From assembly GCF_026891935.1 (NCBI RefSeq), contig NZ_JAPTGC010000006.1, positions 88,432 to 152,431 on the forward strand: a stretch of DNA of 64,000 bases, given 5' to 3'. A program made the translations under genes and the position numbers. The notes beneath the pieces were generated by a model. That model was not told the origin of the DNA. It saw only the letters and a list, made by a program, of their open reading frames with translations, and searched no databases. Below, in pieces: positions 33,953 through 43,352 of this stretch. Position 1 is the first letter of the stretch; the number at the start of each line of letters is the position of its first letter. This stretch comes from Methanocorpusculum vombati (GTDB lineage Archaea > Halobacteriota > Methanomicrobia > Methanomicrobiales > Methanocorpusculaceae).

Positions 33953-36900
33953 TCATATGCTTTGCCGGATATTCATGCTTTCGTCCGCATCCCGCCGGTC
34001 ATCAAACAAAGCCGCTAACCCGGATTCATCCAAAGACACTTCCATGATGCCGCCGTCCTGGGCAAAGTAGATGCAGGCGGATGCCTCCACGAAAAAGAGC
34101 CGGCGAACCGCAGCGGCATAGATGGAGACCTGACGCCGGTAGTTTCTCAGTTCGTCTGCTCCAGCAGTATGCAGGGAACCGGATTTGTAGTCGATGATGC
34201 GCCAGGTTCCGTCGGTATACCGTACAAGCCGGTCAATAGCACCGGTACACTGCCTGCCGCAGATCTCAGCCGAGAACGGCAGCTCACAGAACTCCTCGGC
34301 AACGTTCTGCATCAGAGGAGAGGTACGAAATGTTTCATATGCATGTTCAAGAGAGATACGTGCCTCCGCATTCAGCCGGTAACGTCTGCACAGCATGGCA
34401 GCATCCTGTCCCTGAAATACTCCGTGCAGAGCCGTTCCGTAAACCGCGGACGCAGATATAGTGCAGGTGGTCTCCCGATCCGGATGGTTCAGGCGGGTTG
34501 CGCTGACCGGGCGTCCTGCGGGGTCGCGGCGTTTGGCCGTCTCTTTCCTGACATACTGATAGTCTGCGGGAAGAGACGGGATTTTCGCAGGCACAGGGGT
34601 ATCAGATACGGCATTTTCGTCAGAAACATACTCGGTAACGGAAATCTCAACCGGGATTCCGTCATCCGTTGCAAACGTAAACGACGATGAACTCTCCTGC
34701 GGGAGGAGATATGCGGCAAGCCATGCGGCACGGCTGTTCTTCGGCGGAAAGTTACTGCCCTGCACATAGGACAGAATCAGATGATCCCGTGCCCGTGTCA
34801 TGGCAACATAGAACAGCCGTTTCTTCTCTGCAATCTCTTTTGCATCCCGGACTTCGCGGGTGAACATCTTCACAAACGTATCCGCAGCCCGGTCTCCGGC
34901 GCCGTACATCCGGAGCGGCAGACCCACACCGAGATCTTTGTCAAGCACAAGGCCGGTTCCGGGAGGAGAGATCGTGCTGTCAAGATTTGCAAGGATTACA
35001 ATCGGGAACTCCAGTCCTTTTGCGGCATGCACGGTCATAATCCGTACCGCATCGCCTTCCGGCAGATCGATCTGTGCGACACTCTCCTTGATCTCCTGCT
35101 CAGCGCCGGTTGCAAGCATCCGTACAAACTCCGGCAGCGGCATCGCGCGTCTGCGTACCTGGGAACGGGCAAGTCCGATCAGCTTCTCCAGATTTGCAAG
35201 AGCATACCTGCCGTTCTGCATGCCGCCATACACCGCGTACATGCCGGATTCGCGCAGAATCCGCCGCAGAAGTTCCGGCAGCGGCTCAGTTCCGGCAGCG
35301 GTCTGCCACTCCTTCAGCCGGGCAGCAGCGGCCGCAATCCGGGACCCGGGATGTTCCGCAGCATACCGGCGAACACGTCCATAGTAGCTGCCGCCGCCCA
35401 CAATGCAGAGTTCCGTATCCGGAATGCCGAAGTACGGGGAACGCAGAACACCGTAGAGCGCAATATCATCGCCCAGACCGGCAACAACCGAGAGAAGCTG
35501 GGTGATGTCGGCAACCTCCTGCGAGCGGTAGAATCCCTGGCTTTTGTAGATGCTGTAGGGAACATCCGCCTCACGCAGGGCATGCTCAATCATCGCCTGA
35601 CTGTTGCGGGTCTCCAGCAGAACGGCAACGTCCCCGAACCGTGCCGGACGCAGGTTAGCCCCGTCCCGGATCATTATGCCCGAGGCGATCAGTTCCCGGA
35701 TACGTGCGGCAATTGCCCGTGCTTCAAGAAGCGTATCAGGAGAAGATCCGTCAGGAATGGTTTTGAGAATCTGTACCGTTCCTGTGTCCGTTTTGCGTTC
35801 CGGGGAGACGGAGATGGGATCATAGCCGACATCCCATGCCTCGGCGGTCTCGGAAAACAGACGGGAAAAGATGGTGTTCACCACACCCAGAACCTCTTTC
35901 GTACTGCGGAAACTGATGTCAAGGGCAACCGGATCTGTCCCGCAGCCGGCGGTTATTCTCTCCTGCATGGCGTTCACCTCGCAGATGTCGGCGTTGCGGA
36001 ACGCATAGATCGACTGTTTCGGATCACCGACGATGAAGACCGCATCATTAGACGGGGTAAGAGCACCGATGATCTTCCAGACGATGGCAGACTGTGCCGG
36101 GTCGGTGTCCTGTACTTCGTCAACGAGGATGTAGGAGAAACGCCGCTGAAGTGCATGCAGAACGCCCGGAATCTCAATAACCTCTGCGGTCATGCGGATG
36201 AGGTCCTCAAAGTCCAGCGCTCCCCGCTGCTGTTTCTCCTGGAGGTAGCTGCGGTAAACCTCGTCGGTTACGCGGCCAAGCGCGGCAATCACCCGGACAC
36301 TCTCGCGGGAGAAGGCATCGTCGGGATCCGGAATCTGATTCCATCCCTTCGGAACCATCTCCACCGCAGACTTCAGCACGGCAAACGATCTCCGCAGCCG
36401 GTCAAGGTCTGCACCGAACACGCCCCGACTGCCGATCCGTGCGCCGGTTTTGCTTCCGTTTGCCTCCTGAACTGCGGCCACAGCAGTGCAGAACGTTTCC
36501 GCATCGGCATCAGCCGTAAGCTGTCGGAGAGCCGGAAGAATCCGGCGGAGATACGCTGCGCCGGAATCGGTGCAGTCTCCGTAGCACTCTGCAAGATCGA
36601 TCAGATCCGCAACAGCATCCGGAGTATCCCCGGAGAAGAATACCGCCTGCCGTTCCCGGACAGCCGCAAGCATCAGCCGCCGCCACTCCCGGATACAGGC
36701 ATCCATTTCTTCCTCGGTCTTTGGGAAATGGTGCCGGAACTCAGGATACTTTGGAAGAAGTTCGGCAATCACCTTTTCCGGAACGGCCACATCCTCAAAC
36801 AGCAGGGCACAATCCTGATACAAAGACTCCGGAGGCCGAATGAGAACATTGCGGATGAGTGTTGTCGTCAGTACCTGCTTTTCCATCTCGTCCAGAATGT

Positions 36901-37288
36901 CAAAACCGGGATCAAGACCTGCGTCCAGCGCGAACTCCCGCAGAACCGATGCGCAGAATCCGTGAAACGTGGTGATAGATGCGCGGAAGAACTCATCGAG
37001 AATACCGGTCCAGAATCGGTACTCGTCTGCACCGGATGCGGCGTCGGCAAGCGCATGGATGTCGGACGCAATTCTCTCGCGCATCTCGCTTGCGGCCTTC
37101 TCGGTGAAGGTCAGAGCAAGAACCTCGGAAACGGTTGCGGTACCTTTTTGTTTCCGCAGATGCATCAGAAGCGCCAGATAGCGTTTGCTCAGCAGGAACG
37201 TCTTGCCGGTACCGGCACCTGCCGTTACGCAGAGGCTCTTTCCCATTGCAAGTGCCTCCTTCTGCCGGACGGTCAGGTCCGGTATCAT
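33953..37288 (-). CDS. AddA-like UvrD helicase-nuclease
   Basis: The 1111-residue protein is a superfamily 1 helicase with a nuclease tail. Helicase motifs are GAGTGKTFLLSKRY (motif I), LALTFTEKAASEMRERI, LDFEDLI, ILVDEVQDTDPAQ (II), FIVGDPKQSIYAFRNAD (III), IMTVHAAKGLEFPIVILANL (V) and YVAMTRARDHLI (VI). The C-terminal 200 residues end in a PD-(D/E)XK nuclease with GAIDRL and IIDYKSG. This is the AddA arrangement of bacterial double-strand-break resection. The ATGA overlap with the upstream AddB-like gene supports a two-subunit complex. Confidence 0.9.
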   Translation of the reverse strand: MIPDLTVRQKEALAMGKSLCVTAGAGTGKTFLLSKRYLALLMHLRKQKGTATVSEVLALTFTEKAASEMRERIASDIHALADAASGADEYRFWTGILDEFFRASITTFHGFCASVLREFALDAGLDPGFDILDEMEKQVLTTTLIRNVLIRPPESLYQDCALLFEDVAVPEKVIAELLPKYPEFRHHFPKTEEEMDACIREWRRLMLAAVRERQAVFFSGDTPDAVADLIDLAECYGDCTDSGAAYLRRILPALRQLTADADAETFCTAVAAVQEANGSKTGARIGSRGVFGADLDRLRRSFAVLKSAVEMVPKGWNQIPDPDDAFSRESVRVIAALGRVTDEVYRSYLQEKQQRGALDFEDLIRMTAEVIEIPGVLHALQRRFSYILVDEVQDTDPAQSAIVWKIIGALTPSNDAVFIVGDPKQSIYAFRNADICEVNAMQERITAGCGTDPVALDISFRSTKEVLGVVNTIFSRLFSETAEAWDVGYDPISVSPERKTDTGTVQILKTIPDGSSPDTLLEARAIAARIRELIASGIMIRDGANLRPARFGDVAVLLETRNSQAMIEHALREADVPYSIYKSQGFYRSQEVADITQLLSVVAGLGDDIALYGVLRSPYFGIPDTELCIVGGGSYYGRVRRYAAEHPGSRIAAAAARLKEWQTAAGTEPLPELLRRILRESGMYAVYGGMQNGRYALANLEKLIGLARSQVRRRAMPLPEFVRMLATGAEQEIKESVAQIDLPEGDAVRIMTVHAAKGLEFPIVILANLDSTISPPGTGLVLDKDLGVGLPLRMYGAGDRAADTFVKMFTREVRDAKEIAEKKRLFYVAMTRARDHLILSYVQGSNFPPKNSRAAWLAAYLLPQESSSSFTFATDDGIPVEISVTEYVSDENAVSDTPVPAKIPSLPADYQYVRKETAKRRDPAGRPVSATRLNHPDRETTCTISASAVYGTALHGVFQGQDAAMLCRRYRLNAEARISLEHAYETFRTSPLMQNVAEEFCELPFSAEICGRQCTGAIDRLVRYTDGTWRIIDYKSGSLHTAGADELRNYRRQVSIYAAAVRRLFFVEASACIYFAQDGGIMEVSLDESGLAALFDDRRDADESMNIRQSI

Positions 37289-40287
37289 ATATCCCCTCCG
37301 GCCAGAGACCGCAGGCGGTCAAACCGGCAGATAAACCGCTCGCGGCAGTGTTCGCAGGATGCTTTATCGTAGATTGGCTGACACCTGCCCTGCTGCATAC
37401 CGGCACGGCAGCGTGCCGCATGGATCAGGGCACCGGGTACAAAACAGTCCGTATCACGGCTCAGCGGATCGGTCTCTTCAACCGCGCCCGCCGCTATCCG
37501 GTAGTAGGTTCCCCCGCCCCGCGTCCAGTCGGGATGAAGATGTTCCATTGCCGCAAGGTAGAGCGGAAGCTGCAGGGATCTGCCGGATTGTATCTCCGCA
37601 GTCGTTTTTGCCCGGCCTGTTTTGTAGTCGGTTACGCAGTATGTTCCATGGGAAAAACGAATGCGGTCCACTCTTCCCTCCAGCCGCAGTTCGCTTCCGT
37701 CAGGAAGCGGAACACCCGGCATTTCCGTCATGGAGAAGGGATATTCCAGCAGCTCTTGGGGCGTGACACTCCCGGACGCGGCAAGGGCAATCTCGTGATC
37801 GATCACCTCGGAAAGCCGGCCCGGATACGAAGGCGTGCCGATGTAGCGGTTGCGCAGGCTCTGCCACTTCGGTGTTGCAAGACCGGTTTTGGCAAACTCC
37901 TCATCCGCAATCCTCAGGAGATCGGTTAGGGCGGCATCCCGCGTATCCTGCGACGGCGGGAAGTTCTCCGACTCGGTGATCAGCCGGTACATTGTTTTGT
38001 GAATGACATTCCCCAGCTCCGGCCGTTCATCGCTTTCCGGGTCGGGATGAGGTATCAGCCGCAGATGCAGTTCCGTGTACCAGCGGAACGGACAGGCGGC
38101 ATACCGCTCCAGATCCGTTACGGTAAAACATGCCGCCGCACTGTACCGGGCTTTGAACTGTTCCTGAAGCGGATGAGAGGAAAAAACCGCGTCATACACG
38201 GTTGCAGGAGCACCGGAACGCGCGACCGTCTCGATTCCGATTCTCCGTGCCGCATCGGACAGATCCGGAAGACGGGAACAGTCAAGACCTTCCTCCCATG
38301 TTCCTTCCGCAATCAGGCGGCCTGCATATTCCGAAAGCCAAGACGCCGAGTGGCGGAGTTCGCCGCAGGTCCATTCGGTACCCGGCAGATCAAACATCTG
38401 CATCCATGCGGACGGAATTTTTGTCGTTCCCTCATCACTTGCGGGAGCGGAAAGATACACGGATTTTTCGCCGGCAAGAACCGCCGACAAAAACGCATAC
38501 CGTTCCTCTCTGAGGGTCTCTTCGTAGGTCTGCGTTCCTGCTTCCAGCGTCTCTGCCATGGTCAGGAACGGCAGCCGGGGATGCACACGGGGCAGCACAT
38601 CCGCAGTGAGACCGGCAAGGAAGACATGCGGTATGGTCTGGTGAACAATTTCCCGGAACCCAAGAATTTTCACCGTATTGTGGGGATTTCCGGCAGCAGG
38701 AGGGACACTCTGCACCGATCGGACGAAGGCAAAAAGCATCGCATAAAACTTTCCGGGGGAGATACGCTCCGGCTGTATCAGGGTTTCTGCGGCGTCAATG
38801 TCTGCAAGAACCGCGGAGAAACGTTCAACGGCAGCCGCGTCTTCCGGCGGAAGACGTCTGCCGAGATGACCCTGCGGGTAGCCGAGCTCGGCAAGGATGC
38901 GGCGCAGGACGGTGACAAACTCCGCGACGGAACGCTTTTTTCGACCGAGACGGTCCAGCAGGGAGAACACATCCTCAAGTTTTTTCAGGAGGATATCGAT
39001 CCGCTGCACTTTTGCCGCAAGCTCCGTTTTTTCCGGAGCGGGAATGCCGGGATCATTCATGCCTGCCGCAAATCCTGCGCGAAGACGTTTCGGATACTCC
39101 AGCCACTGCCGCCTGCCGCCGGTGATTCCGGCAGCGCGGGAGAGCCAGGTGAGATCCCGGGGCGGGATGTACCGCTCCCCCCAGGAGAAGTACGGATAGG
39201 AGAAGAGGGTTGTCATGTCCGGAGCGGTGTAGTTTCCAAGAACCGTTTTCAGCAGGGAAAAGACAGCGGCTATGGACCTGCTGCGGAACAGCGGGTGACC
39301 GATGGAACTGGTAAACTCCGGGGGCTGTCCGTTTGCGGAAAAATCCGGGAACAACTCTCCGGCAAGCTCGGCATACAGCGGAACTTCCGGGGTGAGCACC
39401 GCAATATCTCCGGGTTGTACTCCATTTTCGATGAGGCAGCAGATCTCTTCGGCAATCGCGGAGAGTTCAGCGGTGCGGTCAGGAAACACGCCGATCTTTT
39501 TGATCGGCAGATCGGGTGAGACGGAAAGCCGCTGAAACACCGATTCAGCAAACGCTCCGGCCCTGTTTCCGGCAGGCGGTACGCCTTCCTGCGGCGGAAA
39601 AATTTTGTCGTTTGCAGCATACGGAACAAACTCAGAGAGCCGGTCTGCCGCAGTGCGTACTGCGTCCAGCAGTTCCGTCTCACGTTCTTTTGGCGAGAAG
39701 ATGCCGTAGAGGTACACGGATTGCAGCGGAAACCTGCCGCTGCGGACGGCGTCTGCGGCGAGCCGGAGGACGGCAGGTGCATCCGCGGTCTGTTCGGTGT
39801 CACAGAAGGTCTCATATGCAGTAAATACCGATGCAAGGGCTGCGAGTCTGTCGCTTCCTTTCGGGAGCACGGCATTGCGGAACCTGAGCGTGTTGTAGAG
39901 CGTGACGAGATTTTCCACCGATGCAAAACCCACGGATTTTCCGGGGCCGTCCGCAGGGTCTGCTTTGGGCGAGAGCAGGCGGCACATCTCAGGATTGGTT
40001 TCGGCAATCCGGGAAAAGATGAGCTTCTGCTCAACGGGAGAGAGAATACGCACGCCGGGATATGCCGTGGCTACCACGGTCTCGGCAAATCCGGCAATGG
40101 TTGTGATGCGGGAAGGGATGAACGGAATTTTTCGTGCGGTTATGTCCTGCTTCACGGTTTCTGCCAGACGGTTTACCGGCAGAATCATCCAAACTCCTGC
40201 CGGGTGGTCTTTGGATTCCGCGAGAAACTCCGCAGTATATGCATCACGGGCGGTTCCCGGTAATCCGTAGCGGATCGTCGCAGCCAT
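37285..40287 (-). CDS. AddB-like nuclease subunit with 4Fe-4S cluster
   Basis: The 1000-residue partner keeps an inactivated SF1-like fold: its N-terminus has GLPGTARDAY where AddB Walker A is GxxGxGKT. The C-terminus has a PD-(D/E)XK nuclease (EGRVDRI then VTDYKTGRA). Four cysteines are placed as in the iron staple of AddB: one in YAACPFRWY, and CEHCRERFIC (C-x2-C-x5-C) at the end. The start at 40287 follows a TATA element (GTTTATTGCA) by 27-30 bases, so I reject the ten-residue extension to 40317. With AddA it would resect DNA ends. Confidence 0.88.
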   Translation of the reverse strand: MAATIRYGLPGTARDAYTAEFLAESKDHPAGVWMILPVNRLAETVKQDITARKIPFIPSRITTIAGFAETVVATAYPGVRILSPVEQKLIFSRIAETNPEMCRLLSPKADPADGPGKSVGFASVENLVTLYNTLRFRNAVLPKGSDRLAALASVFTAYETFCDTEQTADAPAVLRLAADAVRSGRFPLQSVYLYGIFSPKERETELLDAVRTAADRLSEFVPYAANDKIFPPQEGVPPAGNRAGAFAESVFQRLSVSPDLPIKKIGVFPDRTAELSAIAEEICCLIENGVQPGDIAVLTPEVPLYAELAGELFPDFSANGQPPEFTSSIGHPLFRSRSIAAVFSLLKTVLGNYTAPDMTTLFSYPYFSWGERYIPPRDLTWLSRAAGITGGRRQWLEYPKRLRAGFAAGMNDPGIPAPEKTELAAKVQRIDILLKKLEDVFSLLDRLGRKKRSVAEFVTVLRRILAELGYPQGHLGRRLPPEDAAAVERFSAVLADIDAAETLIQPERISPGKFYAMLFAFVRSVQSVPPAAGNPHNTVKILGFREIVHQTIPHVFLAGLTADVLPRVHPRLPFLTMAETLEAGTQTYEETLREERYAFLSAVLAGEKSVYLSAPASDEGTTKIPSAWMQMFDLPGTEWTCGELRHSASWLSEYAGRLIAEGTWEEGLDCSRLPDLSDAARRIGIETVARSGAPATVYDAVFSSHPLQEQFKARYSAAACFTVTDLERYAACPFRWYTELHLRLIPHPDPESDERPELGNVIHKTMYRLITESENFPPSQDTRDAALTDLLRIADEEFAKTGLATPKWQSLRNRYIGTPSYPGRLSEVIDHEIALAASGSVTPQELLEYPFSMTEMPGVPLPDGSELRLEGRVDRIRFSHGTYCVTDYKTGRAKTTAEIQSGRSLQLPLYLAAMEHLHPDWTRGGGTYYRIAAGAVEETDPLSRDTDCFVPGALIHAARCRAGMQQGRCQPIYDKASCEHCRERFICRFDRLRSLAGGDI

Positions 40288-40321
40288 TCTGGTGTTTACG
40301 TGTGTGGCAGAATGCAATAAA
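40285..40321 (-). promoter_or_regulatory. AddB promoter with inverted repeat at the start codon
   Basis: CATTCTG (40285-40291, containing the start codon of the minus-strand gene) mirrors CAGAATG (40308-40314) over seven bases with a 16-base spacer. The TATA element lies at about 40312-40321. The arms are short, so this is a weaker operator candidate than others in the window. Confidence 0.35.
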
Positions 40322-40433
40322 CCTGATCCAATCCGAATGCAAGGGAGGTTTTGGGCCCAGAGAAAAGGTGCAGCGCTGAAAGGGAGGCATCATTAAATAG
40401 TTTCAATACGCATCTGCTGAATAGTGAGTATTG

Positions 40434-41225
40434 ATGCGTGAACTGTCGTTTCGGGTAAGAAGCCTCGGATCGGCGAAACCTGCGATACCGGAGGCCGGTG
40501 AGCTTGGTGACTGGATACGGCGGCATGCAGGGACCGCGGCGGATCTGACCACCTGGGAAGTGGAGGAGACTCTCCGGGCACAGGGACCGGAGGTCTGGGT
40601 TCCTGCGGCAGGCGGAATGTGGTACGGTGACCGGATGCTGGCAGCGTTTCCCAATGTATCCGAACAGCGGATCTCCGGAGAGTTCGATCTGCATACGGCG
40701 GATATTTCTGCGGACTGTATGACCGCAGCGAAGATACGGAAAGGGTGCTGGTGGGCGGTTCCGTCACCGCAGGCTCTGCATCTTACGGACGGCTACTTTG
40801 CGGATGAGGATACCGCATCCGAAGCGGTCGCAGACGCAGTGACCAGGGTCTGCCGGGTTATGCGGGATACCGGCGCTGCCGGACATGTACTTGTGTATGA
40901 TGGGGTACCTGATGCAATAGATCAGGAACATTTCTCCGGAAAGCGGTTTCTTCGTTTCGTGCCGGATGCGTTTCTGGAGGATGTTCTGGAGGTGCAGCGG
41001 GATCTGATTCTCTCTGCGGATGCTGTTCCGCGCCTTGCAGAACTTGCCGACAGTTATACGATACGGCAGGTGTATGTAACGGATCCGACAGGTGAAGCAC
41101 TCGCCGGAGCATGCCGGCTGTTTGATCCCGAGGATGTGTTCTGCGCGGGAACAGCACCGGAGACGGATCAGGAGACATACTGGAAAAACCTCGCGAAACT
41201 GCGGGTTTGTGTCCGGGATGTCTGA
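40434..41225 (+). CDS. Conserved-looking protein of unknown function
   Basis: The 263-residue protein starts MRELSFRVRSLGSAKP. It is acidic and soluble, with mixed alpha/beta composition and no signal peptide, membrane helix or metal motif that I can name. The stretch HVLVYDGVPDAIDQEHF (about 151-167) looks like a strand-loop-helix core. Codon use is like the neighbours, so the gene is real. It is transcribed away from the AddAB pair from a shared 145-base region with a TTAAATAG element at 40394-40401. No function can be assigned. Confidence 0.7.
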   Translation: MRELSFRVRSLGSAKPAIPEAGELGDWIRRHAGTAADLTTWEVEETLRAQGPEVWVPAAGGMWYGDRMLAAFPNVSEQRISGEFDLHTADISADCMTAAKIRKGCWWAVPSPQALHLTDGYFADEDTASEAVADAVTRVCRVMRDTGAAGHVLVYDGVPDAIDQEHFSGKRFLRFVPDAFLEDVLEVQRDLILSADAVPRLAELADSYTIRQVYVTDPTGEALAGACRLFDPEDVFCAGTAPETDQETYWKNLAKLRVCVRDV

Positions 41226-41332
41226 GCGCCGGGTTCACTGTTCCGTGATGTTTCAGTGTTTTCCGTGGGTATCAGGGCTTTGTGGGCAATACCGGGGATC
41301 GTGACGTTTGAAACAAAAAACAAAAGGATGCG

Positions 41333-41809
41333 TTACTCCGCATCCCCCTTGATCTTTTCCACGACATGGACGCCTTCGATGCGGGTTACCGGGTACTGAC
41401 CGTTTTCATCCTTTTCAGCGGATTTGACCATGTCCCAGATGGTCAGAAGGGCAACGGATGCACCGGTGAGCGCTTCCATTTCAATACCGGTTTTGCCGAA
41501 GGTCTTCACACGACAGGAGATTTCAATGTACTCACCGGTCTGGACAAAAGAGACCGTAACCGCACCGACCGGAATCGGGTGGCACATGGGGATGAGTGCC
41601 CATGTCTGTTTGACGGCCATGGTTCCGGCAACCTGTGCAGTTGCAAGAACGTTGCCTTTCACCACCGTCCCTTCCGCAATTGCTTTGAGGGTTTCGGGCC
41701 GGAGATAGATTCTGCCGCTGGCAGTTGCCTCGCGGGGAACATCCGGCTTTGGCGTGACGTCAACCATATGTACTTCGTTCTTCTCGTTGAGGTGGGTAAA
41801 TGTGGGCAT
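41333..41809 (-). CDS. moaC: Cyclic pyranopterin monophosphate synthase
   Basis: MoaC makes the cyclic pyranopterin precursor of molybdopterin, needed for the Mo/W formate and formylmethanofuran dehydrogenases of methanogens. The 158-residue chain has [15 protein letters not shown] at the start, [19 protein letters not shown], the IPMCHPIPV active-site segment, and [21 protein letters not shown] use the ATG at 41809; a GTG at 41818 overlaps the preceding gene. It is probably in one transcript with the repair enzyme just upstream. Confidence 0.96.
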   Translation of the reverse strand: MPTFTHLNEKNEVHMVDVTPKPDVPREATASGRIYLRPETLKAIAEGTVVKGNVLATAQVAGTMAVKQTWALIPMCHPIPVGAVTVSFVQTGEYIEISCRVKTFGKTGIEMEALTGASVALLTIWDMVKSAEKDENGQYPVTRIEGVHVVEKIKGDAE

Positions 41810-41814
41810 GAAAA

Positions 41815-43188
41815 TCACAACTCTGTGTATAATGTGTGCGCAAGATGTCTAAGAAGATCGGTTGCGAGGAGACCTTCACCGAGTTCTGCGCAGAGGGTTT
41901 CACCGGTAACACCGACGGCGTATGCGGCGGCGCATGCAGCAGGCATGGCCTGCATGCGCGCAAGAAGACCGCCGGCACAACCGGCGAGCACATCGCCGGT
42001 GCCGCCGGTGGTCATGCCGGAAGCGCCGGATCTGTTGAACCGCACGCGGCGTCCGTCCGAGATGGTGTCAACCGCTCCTTTCAGCAGAACAACGCCGCCC
42101 GCAGCCGCAGCAGCCGCACGGACCGCCTCGCCCCGTACCGCCAGCCCTTCCGGAACCGCGCCGAAGACACGGGCGAACTCGCCGGCATGCGGCGTGTAGA
42201 TGGTCTCAGCTGCTGCGCGGGGAAGCGAACCGCGGAGAAGATCAGCGTCCACAACCGCTTTTTTTGCAGCCCGGACCACTTCGGCGGCAACCGCAAGACT
42301 CTCTGCTGCGGTACCAAGTCCCGGCCCGCAGACCACGGCGTCGGACTTCTCTGCAAGAGAGAGGAGGTGCTCGCGGTGTTCCTCGCAGATATGATCGCCC
42401 GAAAGCCGGTCGTGGATGATGTCCGGCAGAAAGCCGTCAGCCGGGGATGCGACACGGACAATGTCGGCTCCGGCACGCAGTGCCGCCACTCCTGCAAGGA
42501 ACGGTGCGCCCTGATACGGCCCGCCGCCGACAACGAGTACCGTCCCGCCGGATCCTTTATGGGAACCGGCTGGTTTTCGGGGGACCAGAAGGAGGTCGCC
42601 TTCCCCGCAGAATACTTCGGCAGCGAGCGGAATGCCGATGTTGTACACCTCGGACCCCGGAGTTTTTGCGAGATGGAACGCGGCAATGCGATCGGCACGG
42701 CAGCCCGGAGTCGGCACATCACAGGCAATAATGCGGGCTGACGACGCGTTCATACGGGAGATGAGACCTGCATACGGCTCTTTGAGTGGAAGACGTGCAC
42801 CGGTGCCGAGCAGCGCGTCCACGATCACGTCACAGCTGAACAGCTCCGGTACCGCGGTATCCGTAATCGTCACCGGACATGCGGCAAGGGCGGCAAACTG
42901 GGCACGGGCTTCAGGGGTTTTTGGATCGCCCGCACAGAAGACAAGAACGTCCGTCTCGTTTGCAAGATGCCGTGCGGCGCAGAACCCGTCGCCCGCATTG
43001 TTGCCGGTACCGCAGAGGATTGCAACACGGCCCGGACGTTCATCCCTGACAGCGGCGGCAAGAGCAGACCCCGCACTCTCCATGCGCTGGAGCGCAGAGA
43101 TACCCCAGCCGTCCGCATTTTTGTCAACGACCCGCATGTCATCTGCTGAGATGATGCCTGACAGACCAAATGCTGATAGTTCCCGCAT
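41815..43188 (-). CDS. nnr: Bifunctional NAD(P)HX epimerase/dehydratase
   Basis: The protein repairs hydrated NADH and NADPH. Residues 1-215 are the YjeF_N epimerase ([19 protein letters not shown], then [14 protein letters not shown]). Residues 220-457 are the ribokinase-like ADP/ATP-dependent dehydratase ([49 protein letters not shown] and the [19 protein letters not shown] site). Both halves appear complete at 457 residues. The stop is just before moaC. Confidence 0.95.
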   Translation of the reverse strand: MRELSAFGLSGIISADDMRVVDKNADGWGISALQRMESAGSALAAAVRDERPGRVAILCGTGNNAGDGFCAARHLANETDVLVFCAGDPKTPEARAQFAALAACPVTITDTAVPELFSCDVIVDALLGTGARLPLKEPYAGLISRMNASSARIIACDVPTPGCRADRIAAFHLAKTPGSEVYNIGIPLAAEVFCGEGDLLLVPRKPAGSHKGSGGTVLVVGGGPYQGAPFLAGVAALRAGADIVRVASPADGFLPDIIHDRLSGDHICEEHREHLLSLAEKSDAVVCGPGLGTAAESLAVAAEVVRAAKKAVVDADLLRGSLPRAAAETIYTPHAGEFARVFGAVPEGLAVRGEAVRAAAAAAGGVVLLKGAVDTISDGRRVRFNRSGASGMTTGGTGDVLAGCAGGLLARMQAMPAACAAAYAVGVTGETLCAELGEGLLATDLLRHLAHTLYTEL

Positions 43189-43352
43189 TTTTCGTAGTAG
43201 ATACGTTTGCCTGCGAAAAGATAAACTATCCCCTCCTGCTCCTTCCCGGTACAGTTTCCGAAAAAAACCAACAAAATATTTTCGTCATCGCACCGGACAA
43301 CACCACGATAAACCATACCTATAGTTTGCCGCAGCACCAAGTACAAAGAGAA

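Noticed and set aside
34781..37372. 863-codon open frame on the plus strand
   Set aside because: It is exactly antisense to the AddA-like gene, whose minus-strand frame has all helicase motifs. The plus-strand translation is rich in Arg, Cys, His and has no domain.
37999..39519. 506-codon open frame on the plus strand
   Set aside because: Antisense to the AddB-like gene. Low-complexity Arg/Gly/Phe composition, no start signal.
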